Of a DNA stretch of 58,723 bases, positions 15,764-23,819 are shown one piece after another. The position numbers and the translations under genes are program-made. Under the pieces are notes generated by a model, which was not told the DNA's origin, made no database searches, and was given only the letters and a program-made list of their open reading frames with translations. How positions within the stretch are numbered: position 1 is the stretch's first letter; each line of letters opens with the position of its first letter. The DNA is from Clostridiales bacterium (GTDB lineage: Bacteria > Bacillota > Clostridia > Lachnospirales > Lachnospiraceae): the NCBI GenBank assembly GCA_003343625.1, contig QAKV01000040.1:1-58723 (forward strand), written 5' to 3'.

Positions 15764-18691
15764 GTGAAAGTAGAAGAATTGACAGCTTATGAGCTGGTGG
15801 AGAAGAGGAAAATCGGGGACTTAAGATCCACGGGCTATCTGCTGCGCCATAAAAAGAGCGGGGCCAGGATCGCTCTTTTGTCCAATGCGGATGAGAACAA
15901 GGTTTTCTATATCGGATTCCGCACTCCGCCGGAAAACAGTACCGGAGTGGCCCATATTCTGGAACATTCCGTCCTGGAAGGATCCCGGGATTTTCCGGTG
16001 AAGGATCCGTTCATCGAATTGGTGAAAGGGTCTTTGAACACGTTTTTAAATGCCATGACCTATCCGGATAAGACGTTGTATCCGGTGGCGAGCTGCAACG
16101 ACAAAGATTTTGCCAACCTGATGCACGTATATCTGGATGCGGTGTTCTATCCGGCCATCTATCGGGAACCTCGCATTTTCGCCCAGGAAGGATGGCATTA
16201 TGAAATGCAGGATTCGCGCGACGAGCTGACGATAAACGGCGTCGTATATAATGAGATGAAAGGGGCTTTTTCCTCTCCGGACGACGTGCTGGAGCGGGAA
16301 ATCTCCACATCCCTGTATCCGGACACTTCATACGGGGTGGAATCCGGCGGCGATCCGGAAGTCATTCCGCAGCTGACCTATGAAGAATTTCTGGACTTTC
16401 ATCGGAAATACTATCACCCTTCCAACAGCTATATCTACCTGTACGGCGATATGGATATGGCGGAGCGGCTGACCTGGCTGGACGAAAGGTATCTTTCCCA
16501 TTTCGATGCAATCGAAGTGGATTCCTCGGTCAGGATGCAGCAGCCTTTTCAAAAGCCGGTGGAAGTATGCCGGCAGTATTCGGTGACGGACAGCGAGCCG
16601 CTGGCCCACAACACCTATCTGTCCTGCAATATTGCGGCCGGAGATGTATTGGACAGGGAAGAGTATATCGCCTTTTCCATTCTGGATTACGCTCTCTGCT
16701 CGGCTCAGGGCGCGCCGCTCAAGCAGGCGCTTCTGGATGCGGGAATCGGGGAGGACGTGTACAGCTACTACGAAAACGGGATCCGGCAGCCCTATTTTTC
16801 TATTGTGGCGAAAAATGCCGAGAAGGAGCAAAAGGACGAGTTTTTGCGAATCATCGGCGAAACGCTGTCGGAGCAGTGCAGGAAGGGGCTGGACAAAAAA
16901 GCCCTCACCGCAGGCCTGAACTACTGCGAATTCAAGTATCGGGAAGCGGATTACGGGGCATATCCGGCAGGGCTGATGTATGGGCTGCAGATGATGGACA
17001 GCTGGCTGTACGATGAGAAAGCGCCGTTTCTCCACATCGAGGCGGGGGACACTTATCAGGCGCTGCGCGAGAAAGTGAACGGCCGCTATTTTGAGGAATT
17101 GATCGAAACGAAACTGCTCGAAAATCCCCACAGAAGCCTTCTGATCCTGGAACCGGTGCGGGGGCTGACGGAGCGAAGGGAGCGGGAGCTGGCCGACAGG
17201 CTCAGCGCCTTCAAAGCGTCGCTGACGGAAGAGGAGATCGATCGGATCGTGGCGCAGACGCGGGAGCTCCGGGCGTTCCAGGAACAGGAAGACAGCCCGG
17301 AAGATCTGGCGAAGATTCCCCTTTTAAAGCGGGAGGATATCCGCAGAGAGGTGGAACCCGTGATCCTGGAAGAACGAAAAATAGGGGAAATTCCCGTGTT
17401 GTATCATCGTATTCCAACCAACGGAATCAGCTATTTCAGGCTGTTGTTCGACTGCGGCAGGGTGCCCGATGCGCTATTTCCCTATATCGGTATTCTGAAA
17501 GCGGTGATCGGTCTGGTGGACACCGAACATTACAGTTACAGGGAGCTGTATACGGAAACGGATCTGCTGACGGGCGGGTTGACTCCGGTGACCAATATCT
17601 ACACCGATGCCAGGGATCTTTCCAAACGGAAGATCACATTTGAACTGAAAGGAAAAGCTTTCCATAAAAATCTGCCGGATGCCATGCGACTGGCGCAGGA
17701 AATGTTGTTGAAGTCCGATTTCACCGATACGAAACGGCTGGCGGAAATTCTGGCGGAGCTGAAATCCCGGATGCAGTCTTCCCTGATCGGAGCAGGACAT
17801 ACCGTGGCCAGCGGCCGGGCGATGTCGTACTTTTCGGAGACGGCGGCCCTGCAGGAGGTTTTGGGCGGAATGGATTTTTACCGGCTGGTGGAGCGGCTCA
17901 TCGGGAACTGGGAGCAGGAAAAGCAGACGCTGCCAGGCAGGCTGCAGGCTCTCGCGCAGGCGCTTTTTTGCAGGGAAAACCTGATGTTTGACTTCATCGC
18001 ACAGGAGGATGGCCAGTACGAGCTGTTCGCGGACAGGGCGGAAAGATTCTCCCGCGAGCTGTATTTTGCGCCGGCAAAGGCGGAACCCTTCCGGGTAAAA
18101 CCGGGAAAGAAGAACGAAGGTTTTATGTCCGCATCCCAGGTGCAGTACGTGTGCCGGGCGGGCAATTTCGTTCAAAAAGGACTGAACTACACGGGCGCAC
18201 TGCGAATTTTGAAGGGGATTTTCAACAACGATTATCTCTGGAATAACGTCCGGGTCAAAGGCGGAGCTTACGGCTGTATGTGCAGTTTTGGCAAGAGCGG
18301 GGATTCCTTCTTCGTTTCCTATCGGGATCCAAATCTCGTAAAGACTATCGATGTTTATGAACAGGCGCCGGACTTCGTGGCGCAGTTTTCCGGAGATGAA
18401 CGTGCGATGACTCAGGCGGTCATCGGAACCATCAGCGAAATGGATACTCCCTTAAATCCGGCCGCAAAAGGGCTGCGGGCGCTGAGCCTTTATCTGACTC
18501 ACCAGACCGAAGCGGATCTGCAAAGGGAGAGGGATCAGGTGCTGGATGCGACGGCGGAGGATATCCGCGCTTTGGCAGGTCATATCCGCGCGATTCTGGA
18601 GGCGGACTGCCTGTGCGTGGTGGGCGGCGAAAAGAAACTCCGGGAAGAAAAGGAACAATTCCTTACCCTGGAACAACTGTATCAGGGTTAA
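15764..18691 (+). CDS. M16C (presequence-protease-type) metalloprotease
   Basis: A 975-residue zinc peptidase of the M16C family (PreP/Cym1-like), which degrades peptides inside a closed chamber made of four domains. The inverted zinc motif is HILEH (64-68), and the third ligand is Glu164 in NEMKGAF, 96 residues after His68, the spacing expected for this family. The second half (VRVKGGAYGCMCSF, about 826-839) is the matching inactive half. Length is normal. The start codon is GTG at 15764, chosen because GAGGAG lies six to eleven bases upstream. No signal peptide is seen, so a cytosolic peptide-clearing role is likely. Confidence 0.93.
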   Translation: MKVEELTAYELVEKRKIGDLRSTGYLLRHKKSGARIALLSNADENKVFYIGFRTPPENSTGVAHILEHSVLEGSRDFPVKDPFIELVKGSLNTFLNAMTYPDKTLYPVASCNDKDFANLMHVYLDAVFYPAIYREPRIFAQEGWHYEMQDSRDELTINGVVYNEMKGAFSSPDDVLEREISTSLYPDTSYGVESGGDPEVIPQLTYEEFLDFHRKYYHPSNSYIYLYGDMDMAERLTWLDERYLSHFDAIEVDSSVRMQQPFQKPVEVCRQYSVTDSEPLAHNTYLSCNIAAGDVLDREEYIAFSILDYALCSAQGAPLKQALLDAGIGEDVYSYYENGIRQPYFSIVAKNAEKEQKDEFLRIIGETLSEQCRKGLDKKALTAGLNYCEFKYREADYGAYPAGLMYGLQMMDSWLYDEKAPFLHIEAGDTYQALREKVNGRYFEELIETKLLENPHRSLLILEPVRGLTERRERELADRLSAFKASLTEEEIDRIVAQTRELRAFQEQEDSPEDLAKIPLLKREDIRREVEPVILEERKIGEIPVLYHRIPTNGISYFRLLFDCGRVPDALFPYIGILKAVIGLVDTEHYSYRELYTETDLLTGGLTPVTNIYTDARDLSKRKITFELKGKAFHKNLPDAMRLAQEMLLKSDFTDTKRLAEILAELKSRMQSSLIGAGHTVASGRAMSYFSETAALQEVLGGMDFYRLVERLIGNWEQEKQTLPGRLQALAQALFCRENLMFDFIAQEDGQYELFADRAERFSRELYFAPAKAEPFRVKPGKKNEGFMSASQVQYVCRAGNFVQKGLNYTGALRILKGIFNNDYLWNNVRVKGGAYGCMCSFGKSGDSFFVSYRDPNLVKTIDVYEQAPDFVAQFSGDERAMTQAVIGTISEMDTPLNPAAKGLRALSLYLTHQTEADLQRERDQVLDATAEDIRALAGHIRAILEADCLCVVGGEKKLREEKEQFLTLEQLYQG

Positions 18692-18734
18692 TCGGATTTT
18701 GGCGGCTAAATTTGCCGCAGAAAAGAGGGGCTGA

Positions 18735-19772
18735 ATGAAGAAAAACAGATTCGGGAAAATGACGGCATACGCTTTGGTCGCGGTTCTCTTTCTGACGGCT
18801 GCGGGCTGCGGGGCGTCATCTTCCCAGACGGACAGCGCGGTTATGGAAAATGCTTCCATGGATAGCGGCGCCGCATCCGAGGGAGCCGGTTCCGGCGGGA
18901 CGATCTATGAAAACGCATCCGCGTTTCAGGAGGAAGCGGTCGAGTCGGACGGAGACCAGACCACAGGAGAAAAAAACGCGGAGACGGGCGAGAGCAGAAA
19001 GCTCATCAAAACCGTGGATATGAGCGTGGAAACGGATGCGTTCGACATCCTGCTCGCAAACGTCGAGCAAAGGGCGAAGGAGTTGGGAGGCTATATCGAG
19101 AGAAGTGACGTCTACAACGGCAGCTATACTTCGGATTATCGATCCAGAAACGCCAGCCTGACGGTCAGGATCCCTTCCGGACGGCTGGAGGAGTTCGTGA
19201 CAGAAGTGTCGGATCAGTCCAATGTGACGAACAAAAGCGAGTACGTAGAGGATGTAACGCTGCAGTATGTGGATTTGGAGAGTCACAAAAAGGCGCTGTA
19301 TGCGGAGCAGGAGAGCCTTCTTTCCATGTTGGAGCAGGCGGAATCCATCGAGGATATCCTGGCGATCAACGCGCAGCTGACCGACGTGCGCTACCGGATC
19401 GAGAGCATGGAATCCCAGTTGCGTACATACGATAACCAGATCGATTACAGCACGGTCTATCTGAATGTGGAAGAGATCGAACGATATGATCCCGGGGAGA
19501 AGACGGGCGCCGCGGACAGGATACGGGAAGGCTTTGTGAAAAATCTGCGTCGGGTCGGAAACGGCATTTCGAACTTCTTTATCGAACTGATCATCGCCCT
19601 TCCTTTGCTGGTGACGGCGGCCGCAGTCCTGGGCATTTGCATCGGCATCGTTTTTCTGGCGATCCGGCTGGGCGAGAAAAGATCCGCAGCGAAGAAGGAG
19701 AAAGAAGCGCTGAAAAAGAAAGAGCCCGGGAACCGGCGGCAGGAACCGGGGAGCGGAGAACATCATGGATAA
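18735..19772 (+). CDS. DUF4349 lipoprotein
   Basis: A 345-residue surface lipoprotein. The signal peptide ends in the lipobox LTAAGC with Cys25 as the lipid anchor. A low-complexity Ser/Gly/Ala/Glu stretch (about 28-90) leads into a DUF4349 domain containing a long coiled coil (roughly 180-250, with YVDLESHKKALYAEQESL). A C-terminal membrane helix (about 285-312) and a lysine-rich tail follow, so both ends would be membrane-held. Its 3' end overlaps era by 8 bases, giving translational coupling. The molecular role of DUF4349 is unknown. Confidence 0.88.
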   Translation: MKKNRFGKMTAYALVAVLFLTAAGCGASSSQTDSAVMENASMDSGAASEGAGSGGTIYENASAFQEEAVESDGDQTTGEKNAETGESRKLIKTVDMSVETDAFDILLANVEQRAKELGGYIERSDVYNGSYTSDYRSRNASLTVRIPSGRLEEFVTEVSDQSNVTNKSEYVEDVTLQYVDLESHKKALYAEQESLLSMLEQAESIEDILAINAQLTDVRYRIESMESQLRTYDNQIDYSTVYLNVEEIERYDPGEKTGAADRIREGFVKNLRRVGNGISNFFIELIIALPLLVTAAAVLGICIGIVFLAIRLGEKRSAAKKEKEALKKKEPGNRRQEPGSGEHHG

Positions 19773-20673
19773 CAAACAGACGAAAGCGGGATTCGTAGCG
19801 CTGGTGGGAAGGCCAAACGTGGGAAAATCCACGCTGATGAATCATTTGATCGGGCAGAAAATCGCCATCACCTCCAATAAACCGCAGACCACGAGAAACC
19901 GGATTCAGACCGTGTACACAGACGGGAGGGGACAGGTCGTTTTTCTGGACACGCCCGGAATTCACAAGGCGAAGAACAGGCTGGGAAACTATATGGTACG
20001 GGTGGCGGAAAGTACGTTGAAGGACGTTGACGCGGTATTGTGGCTGGTAGAACCGACTACCTACATCGGAGCAGGGGAACGGCACATCCTGGAGCAGTTA
20101 AAGCGTTGCCGTCTGCCGGTGATTCTTGTCATCAACAAGATCGACACGGTACCAAAGGACGCGGTGGCGAGGGCTATCGATGTCTATCGGCGGGAGATGG
20201 ATTTTTCGGAGATCGTGCCGGTTTCCGCGCTGCGCAGCAACAATACGGATACTCTGCTGACCAGCATTTTCCGGTATCTGCCCTATGGAGCGCCCTTTTA
20301 TGATGAGGATACCGTTACCGATCAGCCTCAGCGCCAGATCGTGGCGGAGATGATACGGGAGAAAGCACTGCGTTGCCTGGAGGAAGAGATCCCCCATGGT
20401 ATCGCGGTCGCCGTGGAGCGGATGCAGTGGAAGGAGAGCATCGTGGAAATCGACGCCACCATCATCTGCGAACGGGATTCCCACAAGGGAATCATCATCG
20501 GCAAGCAGGGGAGCATGCTCAAAAAGATCGGTTCCCAGGCGCGTCGGGATATCGAAAACATGCTGGAAAGCCAGGTCAATCTTAAGCTGTGGGTGAAGGT
20601 GAAGAAGGACTGGCGGGACAGCGATTTTCTGTTGAAAAATTTCGGTTATAACCCTTCCGATGCAAAGGAATAG
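19765..20673 (+). CDS. era: GTPase Era
   Basis: Era is an essential GTPase that binds the 3' end of 16S rRNA during 30S assembly. The 302-residue protein has G1 GRPNVGKST (15-23), G3 DTPG (62-65) and G4 NKID (124-127). The KH RNA-binding domain (about 205-285) contains IIIGKQGSMLKKIG. Length and domain order are normal. The ATG lies within the end of the DUF4349 gene, after GGAGCGGAG. The order era, yqzL-like, recO, glyS matches that known in Bacillus and clostridia. Confidence 0.98.
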   Translation: MDNKQTKAGFVALVGRPNVGKSTLMNHLIGQKIAITSNKPQTTRNRIQTVYTDGRGQVVFLDTPGIHKAKNRLGNYMVRVAESTLKDVDAVLWLVEPTTYIGAGERHILEQLKRCRLPVILVINKIDTVPKDAVARAIDVYRREMDFSEIVPVSALRSNNTDTLLTSIFRYLPYGAPFYDEDTVTDQPQRQIVAEMIREKALRCLEEEIPHGIAVAVERMQWKESIVEIDATIICERDSHKGIIIGKQGSMLKKIGSQARRDIENMLESQVNLKLWVKVKKDWRDSDFLLKNFGYNPSDAKE

Positions 20674-20692
20674 AAAGGGTCGAAAAGGAAAA

Positions 20693-20735
20693 TCCTAAGA
20701 GAAAAAGCGCGGTTCGCGCTTTGGGAGGCTTAGGA
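20693..20735 (+). promoter_or_regulatory. Nested hairpin bracketing a ribosome binding site
   Basis: The outer helix TCCTAAG (20693-20699) pairs with CTTAGGA (20729-20735), which includes the A of the start codon. The inner helix AAAGCGC (20704-20710) pairs with GCGCTTT (20716-20722). The Shine-Dalgarno GGGAGG (20723-20728) lies between the two helices. This could limit ribosome access to the small gene that follows. Both helices are perfect 7-bp matches; regulation is inference. Confidence 0.6.
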
Positions 20736-20986
20736 TGAAGGAAACGAATTACTGGAAGCAGTTTTTAGCGACGGGGAAAATAGAGGATTATCTGGAATAT
20801 CGGGCCCGGGAATGCGGGCCCGGCAGCGGGAAAGGAAGCGCAGTTTCCGGCAGGAACCGGAAGGAGTGCGCTTCCTTTCAGGATTCTTCCCCAGACGGAA
20901 CGATCCGCGGGGAAAGGACGGGATATGCAGGATTGCGTAGAAGTGATGGGGCTCGTGCTGAAGGCAGAGCCGATCGGGGAGTATGA
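20735..20986 (+). CDS. YqzL-like small protein
   Basis: An 83-residue frame whose first 25 or so residues (MKETNYWKQFLATGKIEDYL) match the pattern of YqzL, the small protein encoded between era and recO in Bacillus: an aromatic start, then F..TG.I..YL. The Gly/Ser/Arg-rich remainder does not look conserved and overlaps the start of recO by 62 bases in another frame. The functional part may therefore be short. Its ribosome binding site sits inside a nested hairpin. YqzL has no established function. Confidence 0.65.
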   Translation: MKETNYWKQFLATGKIEDYLEYRARECGPGSGKGSAVSGRNRKECASFQDSSPDGTIRGERTGYAGLRRSDGARAEGRADRGV

Positions 20987-21569
20987 TAAAAGAGTGGTCA
21001 TTCTGACCAGAGACCGGGGAAAGATTTCCGCTTTCGCCAGGGGCGCAAGGCGCCAAAACAGCAAGTTTTTGGCGGCGGCCTGCCCGTTTGTCTTCGGCAC
21101 GTTCCGGCTGCTGGAGGGCAGGAGTTCCTGGCATATCAGCGAAATCTCCGTTTCCAATTATTTCGAACAGCTCCGTCAGGATTTTGAGGGCGCCTGTTAC
21201 GGCATGTATTTTCTGGAATTATGCGACTCCTGCACCCGGGAAAATAACGATGAAAAAGAAGTGCTGAAACTTTTATATCAGTCCCTGAGAGCGCTGACGC
21301 ATGGCGTTCTGAACAGAAGGCTGGTTCGCTCGGTTTTTGAAATCAAGCTGGTGGTGGCAATCGGAGAATTTCCGGGACTGCCCGCGGGAGATTACGAAAG
21401 CGACGCCCTCTATGCCATTCGCTTCATCGAAACGACCCCGGTGGAACGCCTCTATACCTTTACGGTCAGCGAGTCCGTGCTCCGGCAGTTGGAAAAAGCC
21501 GCGTCGACCTATCGCCGGGAATCTCTGCCGGGGCGTTTTAAGTCCCTGGAGGTGTTGGAAAGTTTGTGA
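20925..21569 (+). CDS. recO: DNA repair protein RecO
   Basis: RecO helps load RecA onto SSB-coated DNA in gap repair (RecFOR pathway). The 214-residue protein has the N-terminal OB fold (VLKAEPIGEYDKRVVILTRD, then KISAFARGARR) and the helical C-terminal domain. It is somewhat shorter than the usual 240-250 residues, and the four-cysteine zinc motif found in many RecO proteins is absent; the corresponding loop reads FPGLPAGD. The ATG follows AAAGGAC. It is translated in a different frame from the overlapping YqzL-like gene. Confidence 0.93.
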   Translation: MQDCVEVMGLVLKAEPIGEYDKRVVILTRDRGKISAFARGARRQNSKFLAAACPFVFGTFRLLEGRSSWHISEISVSNYFEQLRQDFEGACYGMYFLELCDSCTRENNDEKEVLKLLYQSLRALTHGVLNRRLVRSVFEIKLVVAIGEFPGLPAGDYESDALYAIRFIETTPVERLYTFTVSESVLRQLEKAASTYRRESLPGRFKSLEVLESL

Positions 21570-21577
21570 AGTTAAGG

Positions 21578-21606
21578 TTGAAAAAGGGAGTGGGGTCCGA
21601 TATAAT
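21578..21606 (+). promoter_or_regulatory. Promoter of the lipoprotein-glyS unit
   Basis: TTGAAA (21578-21583), a 17-base spacer and a perfect TATAAT (21601-21606) lie just after the recO stop codon and 64 bases before the next start. Confidence 0.75.
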
Positions 21607-21669
21607 AAGGAAGATTGCAGAGACGATAAAGAACGTCGAGAAATTCAATGCGAGAGGGGAGCAGTCTGA

Positions 21670-22263
21670 ATGCGGAAGACTTTAACGCTGATCTTTATGA
21701 TCGTCTGCCTGACGGTCGCTCTGGTCGGATGCGGCGGCGATCCGGAGGTGACGGAAACCACCATAGAGGTGCGGAAAAACGGCAGCGTGATCCATACGAT
21801 CGTAGAGGAATTTTCAGAAGAATATTATGATCTGGAAGAGCTGATGAGCGTGATCCAGGAATCCTGTGACGCCTATAACGACAGCGCCGGCAGGAAAGCC
21901 GTTTCCGTCGGGGACGTAGAGGTGACGGACGGAGTGCTGACTGCCGTGATGACATACGCAAGCGTTTCCGACTACGCTTCCTTCAATGGTCAGGCGCTGT
22001 TTGCTGGAAGTATCAGGGATGCGTATAATGCCGGTTATACGCTGGATGTGACGCTTCAGTCCGCCCGGGAAGGGGAGGATTCCATCGCCAGAGAAGATTT
22101 GCTCAATATGGGGGAACAGAATCTGGTGATCATTCGGGAGGCTGTAGCCGTCAGAATGTGGGGGAAGGCGCGCTATTACACTCAGGACGTGGAGCCTGGA
22201 AAGGACGCAAGGACGGTTCGTGTGACCGACCCGGATACGCTCAGCTACATCGTATTCGATTGA
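21670..22263 (+). CDS. Putative lipoprotein of unknown function
   Basis: A 197-residue protein with a hydrophobic signal segment and lipobox LVGC (Cys21), so it is probably anchored to the outer face of the membrane. The mature part is acidic, with alternating strand-like and helix-like segments (TTIEVRKNGSVIHTIVEEF), and no family I can name. The ATG follows AGGGGAG by eight bases. It has its own sigma-A-type promoter, and no terminator is visible before glyS 52 bases downstream, so the two are probably cotranscribed. Confidence 0.82.
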   Translation: MRKTLTLIFMIVCLTVALVGCGGDPEVTETTIEVRKNGSVIHTIVEEFSEEYYDLEELMSVIQESCDAYNDSAGRKAVSVGDVEVTDGVLTAVMTYASVSDYASFNGQALFAGSIRDAYNAGYTLDVTLQSAREGEDSIAREDLLNMGEQNLVIIREAVAVRMWGKARYYTQDVEPGKDARTVRVTDPDTLSYIVFD

Positions 22264-22315
22264 AGGAACCGTTTTTTAAAGGCGATCAAATAAGGCAGAA
22301 AAAGGAGAAAAAAGA

Positions 22316-23704
22316 ATGGAAAAGTCTATGGAGAAAATCGTTGCGCTGGCCAAGGCAAGAGGATTTGTCTATCCCGGATCCGAAATTTACGGCGGTCTGG
22401 CCAACACATGGGACTATGGCAATCTCGGCGTGGAGCTCAAGAACAATGTGAAGCGCGCCTGGTGGCAGAAATTCATCCAGGAAAACCCTTATAACGTGGG
22501 CGTGGACTGCGCGATCCTGATGAATCCGCAGACCTGGGTGGCGTCCGGGCATCTGGGCGGGTTTTCGGATCCCCTGATGGACTGCCGGGAATGCCATGAA
22601 CGGTTCAGGGCGGATAAGGTCATTGAGGACTTTGCTGCGGAGAACGGCATCGACCTGGGCGGTTCTGTGGACGGGTGGAGCCAGGAGGAGATGATGAATT
22701 TCATCAAGGAACATCAGGTTCCCTGTCCTACCTGCGGCAAGCACAATTTTACGGACATCCGTCAGTTCAATCTGATGTTCAAGACCTTTCAGGGAGTGAC
22801 TGAGGACGCGAAGAACACCGTATATCTGCGGCCCGAAACAGCCCAGGGCATTTTCGTGAATTTTAAGAACGTGCAGCGCACTTCCAGAAAGAAGATCCCC
22901 TTCGGGATCGGACAGATCGGGAAATCCTTCCGCAATGAAATCACGCCGGGCAATTTCACTTTCCGAACCAGGGAGTTCGAGCAGATGGAGCTGGAATTTT
23001 TCTGCGAGCCGGATACGGATCTGGAGTGGTTTGCGTATTGGAAACAATTCTGCATCGACTGGTTACAGAAGCTGGGCATCAAGCCGGAAGAGATGCGGGT
23101 CAGGGATCATGAGCCTGAAGAGCTCTCTTTCTATTCCAAGGCCACTACGGACATCGAGTTTTTGTTCCCCTTCGGCTGGGGAGAACTGTGGGGGATCGCG
23201 GATCGGACCAACTACGACTTAAGCCGCCATGCGGAAGTGTCCGGACAGGATCTGTCCTATTTTGACGATACGAAGAATGAGAAATACATTCCCTACGTGA
23301 TCGAGCCTTCCCTCGGTGCGGACAGGGTGGTGCTGGCTTTCCTCTGCGCGGCCTATGATGAGGAAGAACTGGACGGCGGAGATATGCGCACCGTGCTGCA
23401 TTTCCATCCCGCGCTGGCTCCGGTGAAGATCGGGGTTCTTCCCCTTTCCAAAAAGCTCAACGAGGGCGCGGAGAAAGTATATGCGCATCTCTGCAAAAAG
23501 TATAACTGCGAATTTGACGACAGGGGAAACATCGGGAAGAGATATCGCAGACAGGACGAAATCGGCACGCCGTTTTGCGTTACATATGATTTCGACTCGG
23601 AGACGGACGGCTGCGTGACCGTGCGCTTCCGGGATTCCATGGAGCAGGAGCGCGTGGCGATCGCGGATCTGGATACGTATTTCGCTGATAAATTCACATT
23701 CTAA
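22316..23704 (+). CDS. glyS: Glycine--tRNA ligase (single-chain type)
   Basis: Class II synthetase of the homodimeric type, which charges tRNA-Gly. The 462-residue protein begins with [20 protein letters not shown], typical of this form. It has motif 2 ([20 protein letters not shown] region), motif 3 ([14 protein letters not shown]) and a C-terminal anticodon-binding domain ([13 protein letters not shown] onward). Length is normal. AAGGAGAAAAAAGA precedes the ATG. No T-box is present upstream; transcription probably comes from the promoter before the lipoprotein gene. A hairpin follows the stop. Confidence 0.97.
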   Translation: MEKSMEKIVALAKARGFVYPGSEIYGGLANTWDYGNLGVELKNNVKRAWWQKFIQENPYNVGVDCAILMNPQTWVASGHLGGFSDPLMDCRECHERFRADKVIEDFAAENGIDLGGSVDGWSQEEMMNFIKEHQVPCPTCGKHNFTDIRQFNLMFKTFQGVTEDAKNTVYLRPETAQGIFVNFKNVQRTSRKKIPFGIGQIGKSFRNEITPGNFTFRTREFEQMELEFFCEPDTDLEWFAYWKQFCIDWLQKLGIKPEEMRVRDHEPEELSFYSKATTDIEFLFPFGWGELWGIADRTNYDLSRHAEVSGQDLSYFDDTKNEKYIPYVIEPSLGADRVVLAFLCAAYDEEELDGGDMRTVLHFHPALAPVKIGVLPLSKKLNEGAEKVYAHLCKKYNCEFDDRGNIGKRYRRQDEIGTPFCVTYDFDSETDGCVTVRFRDSMEQERVAIADLDTYFADKFTF

Positions 23705-23722
23705 TTTTTCACGTTTCAAAAG

Positions 23723-23763
23723 TGCTGCTGCGCGGACCGGGCCGTCCGTTCGGCAGCATATTT
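23723..23763 (+). terminator. Probable terminator of glyS
   Basis: TGCTGC (23723-23728) pairs with GCAGCA (23753-23758), and GGAC with GTCC inside it. It is followed by TATTTTC. The T-run is short, so efficiency is uncertain. Confidence 0.5.
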
Positions 23764-23787
23764 TCATACGATAAGAAATTGCATTTC
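23759..23787 (+). repeat. Dispersed repeat, decayed half copy 3
   Basis: TTTTCATACGATAAGAAATT and the following GCATTTC align with the left arm and loop of the two full repeats (TTTTGTACGATAGGAAATT, then CCATTCC). There are only a few mismatches over about 25 bases; the homology then stops. As with the full copies, it begins in the T-run of a terminator, here that of glyS, and has the same orientation. Confidence 0.55.
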
Positions 23788-23819
23788 ATCGGAGAGGAAT
23801 TGGGACAGGAGAGTGAGGT

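Noticed and set aside
22264..22315. T-box leaders for glyS, and for hisS-aspS at 49484-49550
   Set aside because: The intergenic spaces are too short, and no GGTGGTACC-like core is present.
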